This document shows, piece after piece, positions 1-9,075 of a stretch of 10,164 nt of DNA (position 1 is the stretch's first letter; each line of letters begins with the position of its first letter). Below the pieces are notes generated by a model. It was not told the origin of the DNA. It did no database searches and saw only the letters and a list, made by a program, of their open reading frames with translations. The stretch is from Krasilnikovozyma curviuscula (lineage: Eukaryota > Basidiomycota > Tremellomycetes > Cystofilobasidiales > Mrakiaceae): contig MVAQ01000385.1 in NCBI GenBank assembly GCA_014825775.1, positions 1 through 10,164 on the forward strand, given 5' to 3'. The position numbers and the translations under genes are program-made.

Positions 1-854
1 GCTGTGAACCACAGAGCCCAGCCCATTCCCCCTCCCCTCCCCAACCGACCGTGGACGTCACCCCCTCACAACGACTGTAACCCACACTATCCGGCGGTGA
101 AGACACTCTTTACTACAGAGAGGTAATCCCCGTACTCACACTTCTCACTGATGCATGCTACGCTACTTTGCTGACTGTCTGGTGCTTCTGAAATTAGGTC
201 TTCCCCCCCAAAAAAAAGATAAATAAGAGAGAAATGGATAGGACGAGACGAGACGTATTCGCTTCGAGACAGACCGGACTTACCGAGTTTTCTTTTTTTG
301 TGACCTTTTGCAGTGACAGTGTATGCTTCCAGCGAGAGGAACCTGGGAGCGTCCCAGCACCTCCTGCCGCCTGGAGCCATGTTATGATTGTTTGGCGCCT
401 CAAGCTCTAAAGAACAAAGGAGCGAGGACCACGACGCCGCCTGCTCCCTGTCCACTCCACTCTGAGTTATTCGCTGGTATGGAGTCTCTTTCTGCGCTTG
501 GGGCCTCGGTCGCCAGAGTCGAGTCTGGTGCACTCAGCTGGATGATTGCTAGCAAGGGTAGATATTTGCATATGGACCGATGTTAGACTGTCTGCCGGGG
601 CAGGGCAGCGCAGCGCTTTTCTGTTTATTTTATTTTTGACAACATCGAGAATTCAATATATGTCATTTTTCATGTTGTGCGGCCAATGGGCTTGAGTAAG
701 CTAAGGGTTAAGGAACGACTCTCTCATCACATTTCGACGATTTTGCGAGGGCCGCGCGACCGTCAGAGCAGACACAGACGGCGATCCTCACACGCACATT
801 TACTTAGCTCACAACGTCGAGAGAAAGGTCTGATAGCGGTGTGAAGCAGTTGTA
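1..854. other. Gene-poor upstream region of DCN1, possible divergent leader
   Basis: I see no confident gene here. A CCAAT box lies at 683-687 and AT-rich sequence at 610-665, which fits a promoter region. On the minus strand an ATG at 378-380 opens a frame that stays open to a stop at 87-89. It contains a plausible intron (188-283, donor GTAAGT, acceptor TTTCAG) whose length is a multiple of three. Spliced, it would encode about 65 residues of no recognised family. It could equally be the 5' leader of a minus-strand gene lying left of the window, or chance. Low-complexity tracts include GACGA repeats near 242-255 and a C-then-A run near 203-217. Confidence 0.5.
681..690. promoter_or_regulatory. 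CCAAT box
   Basis: The stretch reads GGCCAATGGG, a good match to the CCAAT motif bound by the HAP/NF-Y complex. It sits about 165 nt upstream of the DCN1 start codon and about 300 nt from the nearest minus-strand ATG, so it could serve either direction. Binding itself is inference. Confidence 0.4.
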
Positions 855-2472
855 ATGGTAGGTCCCCTCTCTCCCTCGTACCTTATAGAGGTCTTTGTTA
901 CCTCTGCTGCCGGACAGACCTCGAATGACGATATACCTTTGTCCCATGCCCTTGCCTTGCTTGTCGTTTGCCCAACTCAGTCGTTCTCCAGCAAACCCAA
1001 ACTCACTGCGAATCAGCAGAGGGAACTGTCTGTTCAACTGAGTAGCATGACGAATGCTACGTGAGGCTCTTCTCGATCCCTTTTTCTCCCAGTTGAGCAG
1101 CACCGGCTGACCCTTCCCTGCTTTCTTTCCAATCGCCTGGTTCGCTTGCTGCTTCCTTTAAACATCTCTGCAGTCAGTCAGACTCTCTCCGACTACTCAA
1201 GAAGGCAAACTGGAACCTCAACTTGGCTGTCGAACTGTTCTTTAACGACGCACAGGCTCAAGGGAATGCCAACGCCAATGCTGGGAGCAGCGTCCGGAAA
1301 GCAAAGGAGGAGCTGGAGAAGAAAGCAGGCGCTATCTGGGATGGCTACAAAGGTAAGAATCCAGTTCAAAGGTTTCCTTTCTCTCACGACTGGCTTCCAG
1401 TTTCAGAAACGAGGCAAAACACTGCTTCGTCTGTCTGCGGAAGGCAGTCTTGACGATTTGATAGAGACGGTAGGGTTTTTACTGACGCCATACCCATTTC
1501 CCTCCTCTTCCTAGATCCAACGGAGCCGTTGATAACGATGGATGGAACCATGGAGTTCTTCGGAGAGCTGGGAATAGACGATCCAGAGACTGACGTTGCG
1601 GTGTATATCTTGTCGTGTGAACTTGGAAGCACGTCACTTGGTGAATGGGGAAGGAAGGAATGGATTCGAGGGTTCGGTAACATGAGGTAAGTCTCGTCGT
1701 CATCGTCGTCGTCACTTCCAGTATTTACTTTCTTCATGATGTCTGACTTGCTAATATCCATTCCATCGACTCCTCCGTCAAGTGTCGACTCTGTGGATGC
1801 TCTTAAGAAGAAACTGCCTTCTCTCCGAAACCAATTCTTATCCGACGCTGCGTACTTCAGAAAGGTCTATCTCCACACATTCGACTTGTCTAAAGCTGAA
1901 GGCGCCAAATCATTAGTCATCGACTCAGGTGAGTGAACGAACTGGGGTCTTCTCTTAACTCTCGACGAACTTGCCATCGACAATACGGATACTAACCAAA
2001 ACGATTCCCCTAACAGCTCTCGCAATGTGGTCGGCATTATTTCCACCCGCCATCACGAACCATCCGACGTCACTAGCCTCATCGGCGTCTGGTCCTTCGA
2101 TGTGCTCTACTGAATTCGACAGGTGGATTCAGTTCTTACAAGAATCCAAGACAAAAGGCATCAGTAGAGACGTCTGGAACTTGGTAGATCTATTTCCCAA
2201 ATCAGACAACCCATTCGAGTAGAGCTAACCATCTTGCGGTCCCCCCTCTCTCGGGCCCCTTAGTTCTTGGATTTCTTCACTCAAGTCCCAGCTACTTTTG
2301 AGGACTACGACGACTCTGGTGAGACCCCATGCTCCGTGCGCTAGCAATCTCAAACCACTAACCATTCCTCCTCCTTGGAATCATCTCAGGCGCATGGCCG
2401 TCACTTCTTGATGAATTTGTAGAATGGGCGAAGAAGAAGCGGGCAGCGGACACCAAGATGCAGGTCGATTGA
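855..2472 (+). CDS. DCN1: DCN1, cullin neddylation scaffold (UBA + PONY/DCUN1 domain)
   Basis: Eight exons: 855-857, 981-1060, 1174-1352, 1515-1686, 1783-1928, 2017-2183, 2264-2318, 2390-2472; they join in frame to 294 residues (yeast Dcn1 269, human DCN1 259). The family helps the E2 Ubc12 transfer NEDD8 (Rub1) to cullins, activating cullin-RING ubiquitin ligases. Residues about 8-48 form a UBA-like domain (LLKKANWNLNLAVELFFND). From about residue 85 to 290 lies the PONY/DCUN1 domain, with a YKDP start, DGTMEFF, SRDVWNL, FLDFF and GAWPSLLDEF. D245, A269 and D275 fall at the three positions of the cullin-binding DAD patch, with the human spacing of 24 and 6. Introns carry CTAAC/CTAAT branch points. 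The first exon is only the ATG, chosen because it gives an N-terminus that aligns with the family; this start is the least certain part. The OTU gene converges on it. Confidence 0.93.
1401..1469 (+). other. Candidate poison exon inside DCN1 intron 3
   Basis: Intron 3 (1353-1514, 162 nt) can be read as two very short introns flanking a 69-nt exon. The first, 1353-1400, runs from GTAAGA to TTCCAG. The second, 1470-1514, runs from GTAGGG through a CTGAC branch-like motif to CCTAG. Including the 69 nt keeps phase but brings in a TGA at 1451-1453, ending the protein after the UBA domain. Skipping it gives the YKDP junction conserved in the family, so skipping must be the productive form. Use of this exon is inference from splice signals. 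Confidence 0.3.
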
Positions 2473-2801
2473 GGTCTGAATCTTGGACTGGAATGGACCT
2501 CGACTTACTAGAGCTCAGATGACAATACACATTCCTTCCTGGCGTAGAGCAATATTGTCCTGTATAGAGTGCAAGCATCAATTCTGATGATTGATACTTT
2601 GTGATTGTGCCCTCTTTCACTGTGAAACCGGGCGGTCGTGCTGTGAAAGCAAACTTCCTTTGCTGGCTAACCCTTTCCTTCTCCATTTCATAATTTCTTT
2701 ACTATCATACCCCCTCTTCATTCCTCTTCGTAGATAGCTTATCGAACTTGCGTGGCGCAGTGATCTATGTTGAACTGTTTTGGAAATACCGGTTCTCCAC
2801 C

Positions 2802-2807
2802 ATTAAA
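2802..2807 (+). terminator. Possible DCN1 polyadenylation signal ATTAAA
   Basis: ATTAAA is the commonest variant of AATAAA. It is the best such hexamer I noticed between the DCN1 stop and the TATA box at 2916. Fungal poly(A) signals are loose, so this is tentative. Confidence 0.3.
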
Positions 2808-2915
2808 GCTCCTTATTAACTTCCAGCGGGGTCCTGCTGGTGAGCTATCCTACATATTTTAAACTCGTTGCTTGTTTTGATACTTACAAGCTGCTTCATT
2901 CTTGCCAAGAATCCC

Positions 2916-2922
2916 TATAAAA
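2916..2922 (+). promoter_or_regulatory. TATA box (TATAAAA)
   Basis: A perfect TATAAAA lies 57 nt upstream of the ATG at 2973, a spacing that would give a short leader. The next intron-like structure lies just downstream, which makes a chance match less likely. Transcription from it is inferred. Confidence 0.4.
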
Positions 2923-2972
2923 CTCCTGGCTTGTCTTCTCACCAAATCTCGATCTAGTAGCTTGGCGAAGTC

Positions 2973-3235
2973 ATGGCCTCCTTTTTCCAGAATTCTCATG
3001 TTACTCCCTGCACCGACGCCAAGTATAGTTCGCTCATAAAAATAACACCGGCCGCAATCCTAACCGGGAACAAGCCCAAAGCAGCTAACCTATGTTTTTT
3101 TTTTTTTTTTTCAGCCCCAACATTGCCGTCACGATGAATCCAACTCTGCCATCGCAACTCCAACGCCCGAGTCACCACTCCCATTACTTGCTGAGGCTGT
3201 TACTGCTTCTTGCTATCAGCAGAATCACAATATAA
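2973..3235 (+). CDS. Candidate intron-containing microgene, about 56 residues
   Basis: I do not recognise a family. The proposed exons are 2973-3022 and 3115-3235. The intron between them (92 nt) has a CTAAC branch point at 3085-3089, a run of 17 T at 3095-3111 and a CAG acceptor, an unusually complete 3' splice signal. The donor GTATAG is weaker. Joined, the frame runs from ATG to TAA. It starts MASFFQNSH and ends in a leucine-rich stretch (HYLLRLLLLLAI) that could be a short C-terminal membrane anchor. An alternative weak donor, GTTACT at 3000, would put exon 2 in another frame, open to a TGA at 3271-3273, with a more ordinary-looking composition. A TATA box stands upstream and the OTU gene converges from the right. 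It could also be a non-coding transcript or an alternative 3' exon. Confidence 0.3.
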
Positions 3236-3618
3236 AAAAGAAGCTGTTCCATAGACCTGGCGAATACAACTGAACCACTACGGCACACAAATAGAGAACA
3301 AATACACCTCCGAAAAATGGGAAGTAATGCAATGGTGTGTTGACTGATCGTTGATACAGAAGAAATTTTGATGTACCAATACAAAACAAGTCGTAGAGTT
3401 CGTGTTGTGTATCTGATTGAGTGTGTGATATGTCGTCGTGAAGTGATGAGTTGTCAATGCAAGGGAGGGAACGCTGTGTTGTGCAATGATTGTGAATGAT
3501 GCTGATGGTGAATATGTGTGTGCTGTGTATTAGATGACCATGCGTTGGATAATAATATGCTTGGGGTGCGAAGGAAAAGAGAGAGGAGGAAGGGAGGGGT
3601 CGAAGAAACTCCGGTTCG
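3236..3618. other. 3' untranslated region of the converging OTU gene
   Basis: This is probably the minus-strand 3' UTR of the OTU gene, rich in GT/CA dinucleotides around 3400-3530. No tRNA, repeat array or conserved frame was seen. A minus-strand frame across 3225-3644 is open for 139 codons but is low-complexity and overlaps the end of the OTU gene in another frame, so I do not count it. Confidence 0.4.
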
Positions 3619-5620
3619 TTAGATGTAGAGCTGCTTGAAACCAACTTTGATACCGGTCTCTATCAATCTGCCAGCTTTTCCTCTAGTGACAATTCCTTCA
3701 GGTTCTCCTCTCCTCCTCGCTGACTGACGCAGCTTCCTCTCTTGCCTCTTCACCTTCCCAGACTGCTTAACTGTCTCCGAAGCAGCCAGCTTCTTGGCCG
3801 ATGGCTTCCGGGTACGTTTACCAGGTGATGGTGGACTCGATGGACTTGTTGAGTCATCTGGGGTGGATGGGCCAGGTGATGACAAGGGTGAATCTACGGA
3901 AGTGTTGTCTGATGTTGTAGCTGGGTGGGAGAGGCTGTCGGTGAGGAACGATTCAGGCGGAGTGGTAGATAGCCGAGTATCTTCTGACGATGCTGGTGAA
4001 CCAGATCTATAGTCATTGCCAAGCTTCAGGCGTGATATCGGGTTGGAGAACGCAGGAAGAGGTTCCTCGTGCAAGCCTACAAGCTGCTCAACAGCTAATA
4101 GGCTGGAATCCTCTGCCTCTTCAATAACATGACGAGAAATGATGATCTCAACAACCCTCTCCCACTCCCCACTTTCCTGCTCTAGCAATGTTCGGATCGT
4201 GTGGAGTGAAACCAAGTTTGGTGGTATTGAAGTAATGACAAGCTGCTCTTCTCGAGTCGGCAGTACATCCATTTCCATTTCAGGTGATGAGTGGATCATT
4301 TGTGCCTCAGCGTGAATCTAGAGTGAGCGGCAAGGTTAGAGAGTACGTACGTCACCACCACCACAGTTGAAGGGCCTCACCTCTTGAATTCTACAAGGAC
4401 CAAAATGCGGACCATCTAAATTTCGAACAGAGCTCCAATGTTCCCAGCTGTGATACGCCAGGTATACTGTCTTATTCTCATCGTCATCAACGTTCTCTAC
4501 CGCCTTTGCCTTCCCTTTCTTCGACGGTGATTCATCTTCGCACGACACAATGTAGACAAGCTACAAAATACGAAGAAAAGTAAATCAGATACAAAATCAC
4601 ATCAAATTAAACGGGAAGAGCTGGGCTTACACCAGGTTGGACGACTTTGATCCACTTCCTCTTGAGATGAGCGAACGCTGTCAACTCGAGATGACCGCCG
4701 TAAGTTCCATTCTCCCTCATAACTCTCACATGATCCACAAACGGCCTGTCATCGTCCACAAACGCTTCATACCGCGCAGGCTGGCTAAGGAGATAGTCGC
4801 ATATCTAAGATAAACGTGAAACGCAAGGAGGGAGGTCAGTGGCGGCTAACATAACAACCAGAATGGCACCATGTTTGGCGGGTTCCTACCTCTTTTCTGA
4901 GGTTCGCATGTTCTTTAGGAGTTCCATAGAGCTGGTCTGAAAGAGCTCTGCAATAAATTACGGGTAAAATGTTGGCATTCAGTTCAAAATCATCACGTGA
5001 AGAGACAGGGGTGGACCAGAGAGATGGGACAACTTGGGCCGCCATCAAAAATCGAGAGAAACCAACGAGCTCACCTGAACAGACAATTTCCATCTCCAAT
5101 GGTGTTTGCGGCATACAGACCCATGCTCTTCAGCTATCGGGAGATAAACACGCCAGGTTCACACCGCCGTAAGACAAGGTTAGCAACCTTCGGGAAAACT
5201 TGACCAACAGCTTCAGACAAATGACGAGAAACGCACCTGGCTAGCCAATGCTCGTTCATTTTGAGCAGGGTCGTCTAAGTCTGTGAGGATATGGGAGTGC
5301 TGTGAACGAGTTTTTTGACGTCCTGCAAAATTGATTTTCAGCCGGTGTTGAGAGTAACGCAGAGGACACGACAGAAACAGCAGCAACGGGACGAAAGAAA
5401 TAAAAACAAAGCAGAGTCAGCACAGGGAAATATAACATGAATCTTATGCAGACCATGCTCTGTTCCATCCTGAGCCTTGGGATGAGCTGCTCCCATTAGA
5501 GAAATCCCTACTCCAAAGCCCACTTGACCCGCTCGCGGACATAAATTGGCGAGGAAACTGACCTGCTGGGACCCCCTTCCTCCTGCCTGCTTGACGAGGG
5601 TTGACAGTCGTCCTGGTCAT
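3619..5620 (-). CDS. OTU-family deubiquitinase, OTUD3-like
   Basis: Seven exons on the minus strand: 5563-5620, 5237-5322, 5075-5133, 4890-4947, 4631-4804, 4381-4560, 3619-4317. They join to 437 residues (human OTUD3 is 398). OTU proteins are cysteine proteases that cut ubiquitin from substrates. The N-terminus is basic. The OTU domain spans about residues 50-192: IGDGNCLFR holds Asp62 and catalytic Cys65, then ALSDQLYGTPKEHANLR, then NGTYGGHLELTAFAHLKR. The domain closes with YLAYHSWEHWSSVRN, with catalytic His186. An acidic and lysine-rich insert (about 153-175) lies between the last two blocks. Residues about 229-270 resemble a UBA-like helix bundle, as in OTUD3. A Ser/Pro-rich linker and a strongly basic tail, possibly a nuclear signal, follow. 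An in-frame TGA stands just upstream of the start. All catalytic positions are present, so it is probably active. Confidence 0.92.
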
Positions 5621-5662
5621 CGTTCAAAGGAACCCTCCTCGTTCTTCGAGTGGTGAATCTGC

Positions 5663-5716
5663 CTGTACAATTGATTTTGAAGGTTAGGCCTGCTCAGACG
5701 ACGTTGACGCGATTAC
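5663..5716 (-). other. Possible 5' UTR intron with upstream ORF before the OTU gene
   Basis: Removing this 54-nt intron joins an ATG at 5719-5721 to a 15-codon upstream frame. Its TGA stop overlaps the main ATG (ATGA at 5617-5620). If transcribed and spliced this way, the upstream frame could tune translation of the deubiquitinase. The donor is of medium quality; branch point and acceptor are good. Confidence 0.3.
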
Positions 5717-5878
5717 CACATCGAGCCAAGTCCAGTCCCAGACGCAAAAGTGGACAGAAAGAGGCTGGCGCAATCTCCAACCACATAAACTTTTGTTTTT
5801 CACCTTGCAAAGTACAGACCTACAAATAGAAGAGGATACAAAACGATTTGGGATACAACATTTGCTTTACAGGTCTAA

Positions 5879-5884
5879 TTTATT
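5879..5884 (-). terminator. AATAAA polyadenylation signal of the XPT1-like gene
   Basis: On the minus strand this reads AATAAA, about 150 nt after the stop codon of the XPT1-like gene, a usual 3' UTR length for compact basidiomycete genes. Confidence 0.4.
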
Positions 5885-6032
5885 GAAGAAAAATGAGTGT
5901 GGCGGCGGTGCCTGCAACCTCGAATGCACTAGAGATACAAGAAATGACTGGTTCCAAAAAACTCTGAATGAGGAAAGAAAGGTCCAAGGATCAGCCTCTA
6001 ATCCTGAATGATCAACGCGCTCAACGTACTTA

Positions 6033-9000
6033 TCAACGACCCCTATCGAAGCCATCTTTCTCCCACCAGCCACGGTTTGGCCATTTGGTGCTCAACCAAC
6101 CTTTGATCATACCTTCCATTGGCCTTGAGAAGATAATTAGAAGGCAATCAGCGATGAGCGATTTAAAACGCAACAGTATTGAGGATTGCACTCACTTCTC
6201 GAAAGTGTCGTCATTGATATCATCGTTCAGTCCCAAACTCGCTAGCATAGGGTCCTGAGTGATAGTCTGTACCATTGATCCAAACCCTCTCGGGTCAGTG
6301 AGCATAAAGAAGTCACTTTTGGTATGTGACGAGACGAATTGGTACCGCGCAATCAGCTCCATCGAGAAGTTCCTCACGGAATGAGTGCCAGGGTACGGAA
6401 TCATCTCTGGGAGACTATAGTTTGCAGTCCAAACGCTCTTGGTCAAGGGAAGATGTGGTTGTTGAGGCTCTGGGTGGTAGTCGTCTTCAGCTAGTGGAGA
6501 TGTAAACATCATATCTGGTTCTGGTAATATTGCTGAGATTCCAAGTGATCCAGAGGCAGACACTAATGCAGAGAGCACTAACAATAGAATCGAATGGTGA
6601 GCAAGCACTCAGAGTCACATGGAATGATCTATGTAAACTCACAACAGTCACCACATCTGCCTTCATCAACCACCAGCAACCTCGACAAAACATGAGTCAC
6701 CTCCATTTTCTTTGTAGGATTCTCCCACCATGACTTCGTAAAGCAGCTTCGGAAATCAAATTCACTAAATGCAGCAATACGATGGTCAGAAGATGACAGT
6801 TTTAACGAAGAAAGGCTCTTTAATGAACTTACCAAGTTGCACCCAGCTCTTTCGACGCTCCCAAGTTGGGAATCGGTCCATCTAACGAACTCCACTGATA
6901 CGTGGTGACCTGAGGAGAGACTTCAGAGCCGTCACCACCACTTCCAGTGCCCGTGAAGACGGCTCGTTGGATGTAGGGCGCGACCGTCATCCTTGATTTA
7001 CGCTGGACAGTTTGGACCTGTCTGGCTACATCGCGATTTTCGTCCATTGGAAAGACCTTGTTAATTTCTTCCAAGGCGGACTCGTCCCAAAAGTTCTTGG
7101 ATCCTCCGACGCGAGTCACCCAAGACCAGAGCATGCTCTCTATGAGACGCAGGGAGAGTCAGTGATGAGAACACACGAAAACACTGAGAATAGAACGCTG
7201 ACCTCGAGCTCGTTCGACCTGCAAAGCAGCAGTTATCCAATGAATGTTGACATCACCAGTCTCCCTTTTGGGTTGAGCTTTCCCATTGTTGATGCGTGGA
7301 GGATCGAGAGGACCCTCCTGACCCTCCCTGAACCGCCTCTTTGAGCTTTCAGCTAACTCTTCACCCCAGATGGACTTGACTTCTGCCAGAATCGCAACGT
7401 TCACTGTTTTAGCTACGTGGATGAGGTGGAACCGAGAGATCTTGGCGAACCGCTGCGACATGAGCCAGTTGGATCGGAGAAGCGACGACCATTCGTGCTC
7501 GCAGGCCACGATCGGGTATTCGTACGGTGGGATTTTGTAGTCTGTTGGACTTGATAGACGGAGGACTGATCCATATGCCATCTGTAATGTATAAAATGAA
7601 CATGAATGAATGGTCTATACAAGACGACATTTCAAAGACAGAGTTTGCGTACAGAGTAGAAGTCCGCGATCGAATGTCGTTTAACGAGGAAGAAATCATC
7701 GTTTAGGTAGACTCTATAGACGATCCTAGCGGTAAGTATAATCTCAGATTAGCTCATTGAAGTTCACTCACGCGTAGGGAGACAGATCAGGAATATTAGG
7801 CATCTGAGATTCGATCGAGAAACTAGATAATAAAAGTGAAAGTCAGCGAGCGCATCTGAAGTATAGAATCAACACATAACAAAGACAGACCTGTTGAAGG
7901 TAGGAAGAGCCTCTTCATAATACTGCTCCAGCTCTGCTTGTTCAGAGCTCCCATCTTCTGAAGGAGTAAGGCTCCATGGACGGAAGAAGTCAGAGTGATG
8001 GTGGACCAAGAAAGCAGGTTGGGATGGTGACCGGGACTTGATTTTATCCTCATCCAACCATGCTGGGAACTGCCCCACCATCTCCAACCCAGTTGACGAC
8101 CTCCGACGACGGTCAGCTTGGACTACATCGATCTCGATCTCGATCGACGTCCCATCTTCTTCCTCTTCTCGCCAATCTCCAAATTGCTCTCCAGCGTGCA
8201 CGGGCCAGTCTCCCACCAGGAACCTGATCGATTGAATCCACTCTTCATCTGCGACCCCACCGCTAGGGCTGACTCCCAAGTTCTCTTGTACACTTCGTAG
8301 ACTATAAAGAATCTCATTTCGAGTGCTGCGGTAGTGTCGTATGGGCAGATTCTTGGGGGTGCCAGCTTCGATGGGGATGTTCTTGTTATCGGTGACATCG
8401 ATGATTCGGGTGTTAGTGAGGAAGGTGTCGTATTTCTGCTTCCAGATCTCGTCTGATCCGTTGACCCACGTCGTCTGACGGGAGCGCGAAGCGGATGGAG
8501 TGTCAGAATTCGACGTCCCTGCACAAACACAAACCTTTGAAAAGACTCACAAGAATATCTAACTTTGGTCGAGGTGGTACTAGGTGAGGTGGACAAGGGG
8601 TTGCCGTAGTGAACCCTGTTTGTTACAGGAGCGCAGGTAAATGTTCAGGCACCGCAGCTAAAGTCTTTAACCATCCGAGCATAGATCTCTACTTACACAT
8701 TTCCAGGCATTCTAATGGTAGGATAGGTACTTGTCTCACTGTCTGAGGGTTGTAGGCAGCCATTTTCCTCAAAGCCGCCAAGTTCGAAGACGCTGTCGGC
8801 TGATACCATCGATGGGTTACATCATCTTCGTTTCCATCTACTTCTACACCATAGTTACCAGATTCTTCTCTGTAACTCTCATCTCCTTGGTCTCCGGGAT
8901 GGGAAGAAGATTTGGGGTTGGCTATAGGGTATTTGTCGTATGTTGGGAATATCGAGAAAGGGGCGTCGTTGTTGTATGAGAAGTTGATTATCCAGTGAGC

Positions 9001-9075
9001 GAGGAGGAAGATGAACCAGACAAGAGTGAAGATAGATAAGATGGAAATTGAACCTGACACTCTGTTTCCCAGCAT
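6033..9075 (-). CDS. XPT1: Stealth-family phosphotransferase, Xpt1-like (xylosylphosphotransferase)
   Basis: Ten exons on the minus strand: 8697-9075, 8551-8615, 7891-8474, 7772-7822, 7653-7725, 7203-7581, 6833-7139, 6643-6764, 6196-6577, 6033-6123; 810 residues. Stealth proteins transfer sugar-1-phosphate from nucleotide sugars; the cryptococcal member Xpt1 moves xylose-phosphate to mannose on O-glycans. A short N-tail and one membrane span (about 10-30) fit a type II Golgi enzyme. CR1 is LDILTTWVNGSDEIW (145-159). CR2 runs from RHYRSTRNEILYSLRSVQ (194-211) through FPAWLD (284-289) and TFNSFSIESQ (340-349) to VYLNDDFFL (365-373). CR3 spans about 387-510 and holds HVAK (439-442) and RRFRE. 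CR4 includes CGDC (650-653) and NDDINDD (771-777), ending in KWP..GWWEK. The start is the first ATG of the frame; an in-frame TAA lies 102 nt upstream. Donor and acceptor sugars cannot be read from sequence, so a paralogue of Xpt1 is possible. Confidence 0.88.

Larger units (their letters stand above)
2473..2972. other. DCN1 3' untranslated region and promoter of a candidate microgene
   Basis: There is no open reading frame of interest. An ATTAAA at 2802-2807 is a plausible polyadenylation signal for DCN1, about 330 nt after its stop. Further on, a TATA box at 2916-2922 marks a possible new start of transcription. The stretch 2754-2800 has a tRNA-like A-box but no matching B-box or clover-leaf. 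Confidence 0.45.
5621..6032. other. Spacer: OTU gene promoter/leader and XPT1-like 3' UTR
   Basis: Both neighbouring genes run on the minus strand, so this 412-nt stretch holds the 3' end of the XPT1-like gene and the promoter of the OTU gene. A good leader intron can be seen on the minus strand at 5663-5716, with donor GTAATC, a CTAAC branch point at 5683-5687 and a TACAG acceptor. I see no other gene. Confidence 0.5.

Noticed and set aside
1694..1712. CGT-rich repeat in DCN1 intron 4
   Set aside because: It is a short imperfect microsatellite, too short to suggest function.
2754..2801. tRNA-like stretch with an A-box resembling that of initiator tRNA (GTGGCGCAGTG)
   Set aside because: The expected B-box is missing (GGTTCTCCACC does not fit), and no acceptor or anticodon stem pairs, so it is not a tRNA gene as far as I can see.
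3095..3111. Run of 17 T as a retroelement poly(A) tail on the minus strand
   Set aside because: There is no target-site duplication or element sequence beside it. Its place between a CTAAC branch point and a CAG acceptor explains it better as a polypyrimidine tract.
3225..3644. 139-codon open frame on the minus strand
   Set aside because: It overlaps the end of the OTU gene in another frame and continues through repetitive 3' UTR sequence. Its composition is Ser- and Tyr/His-rich with no domain.
5323..5562. Long first intron (240 nt) of the OTU gene as host of a snoRNA
   Set aside because: I found no convincing C/D box pair or H/ACA boxes in it, so the length alone is not enough.
7012..7344. 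110-codon open frame on the plus strand
   Set aside because: It lies antisense to exons 6 and 7 of the XPT1-like gene, which carry clear Stealth motifs, so it is a shadow.
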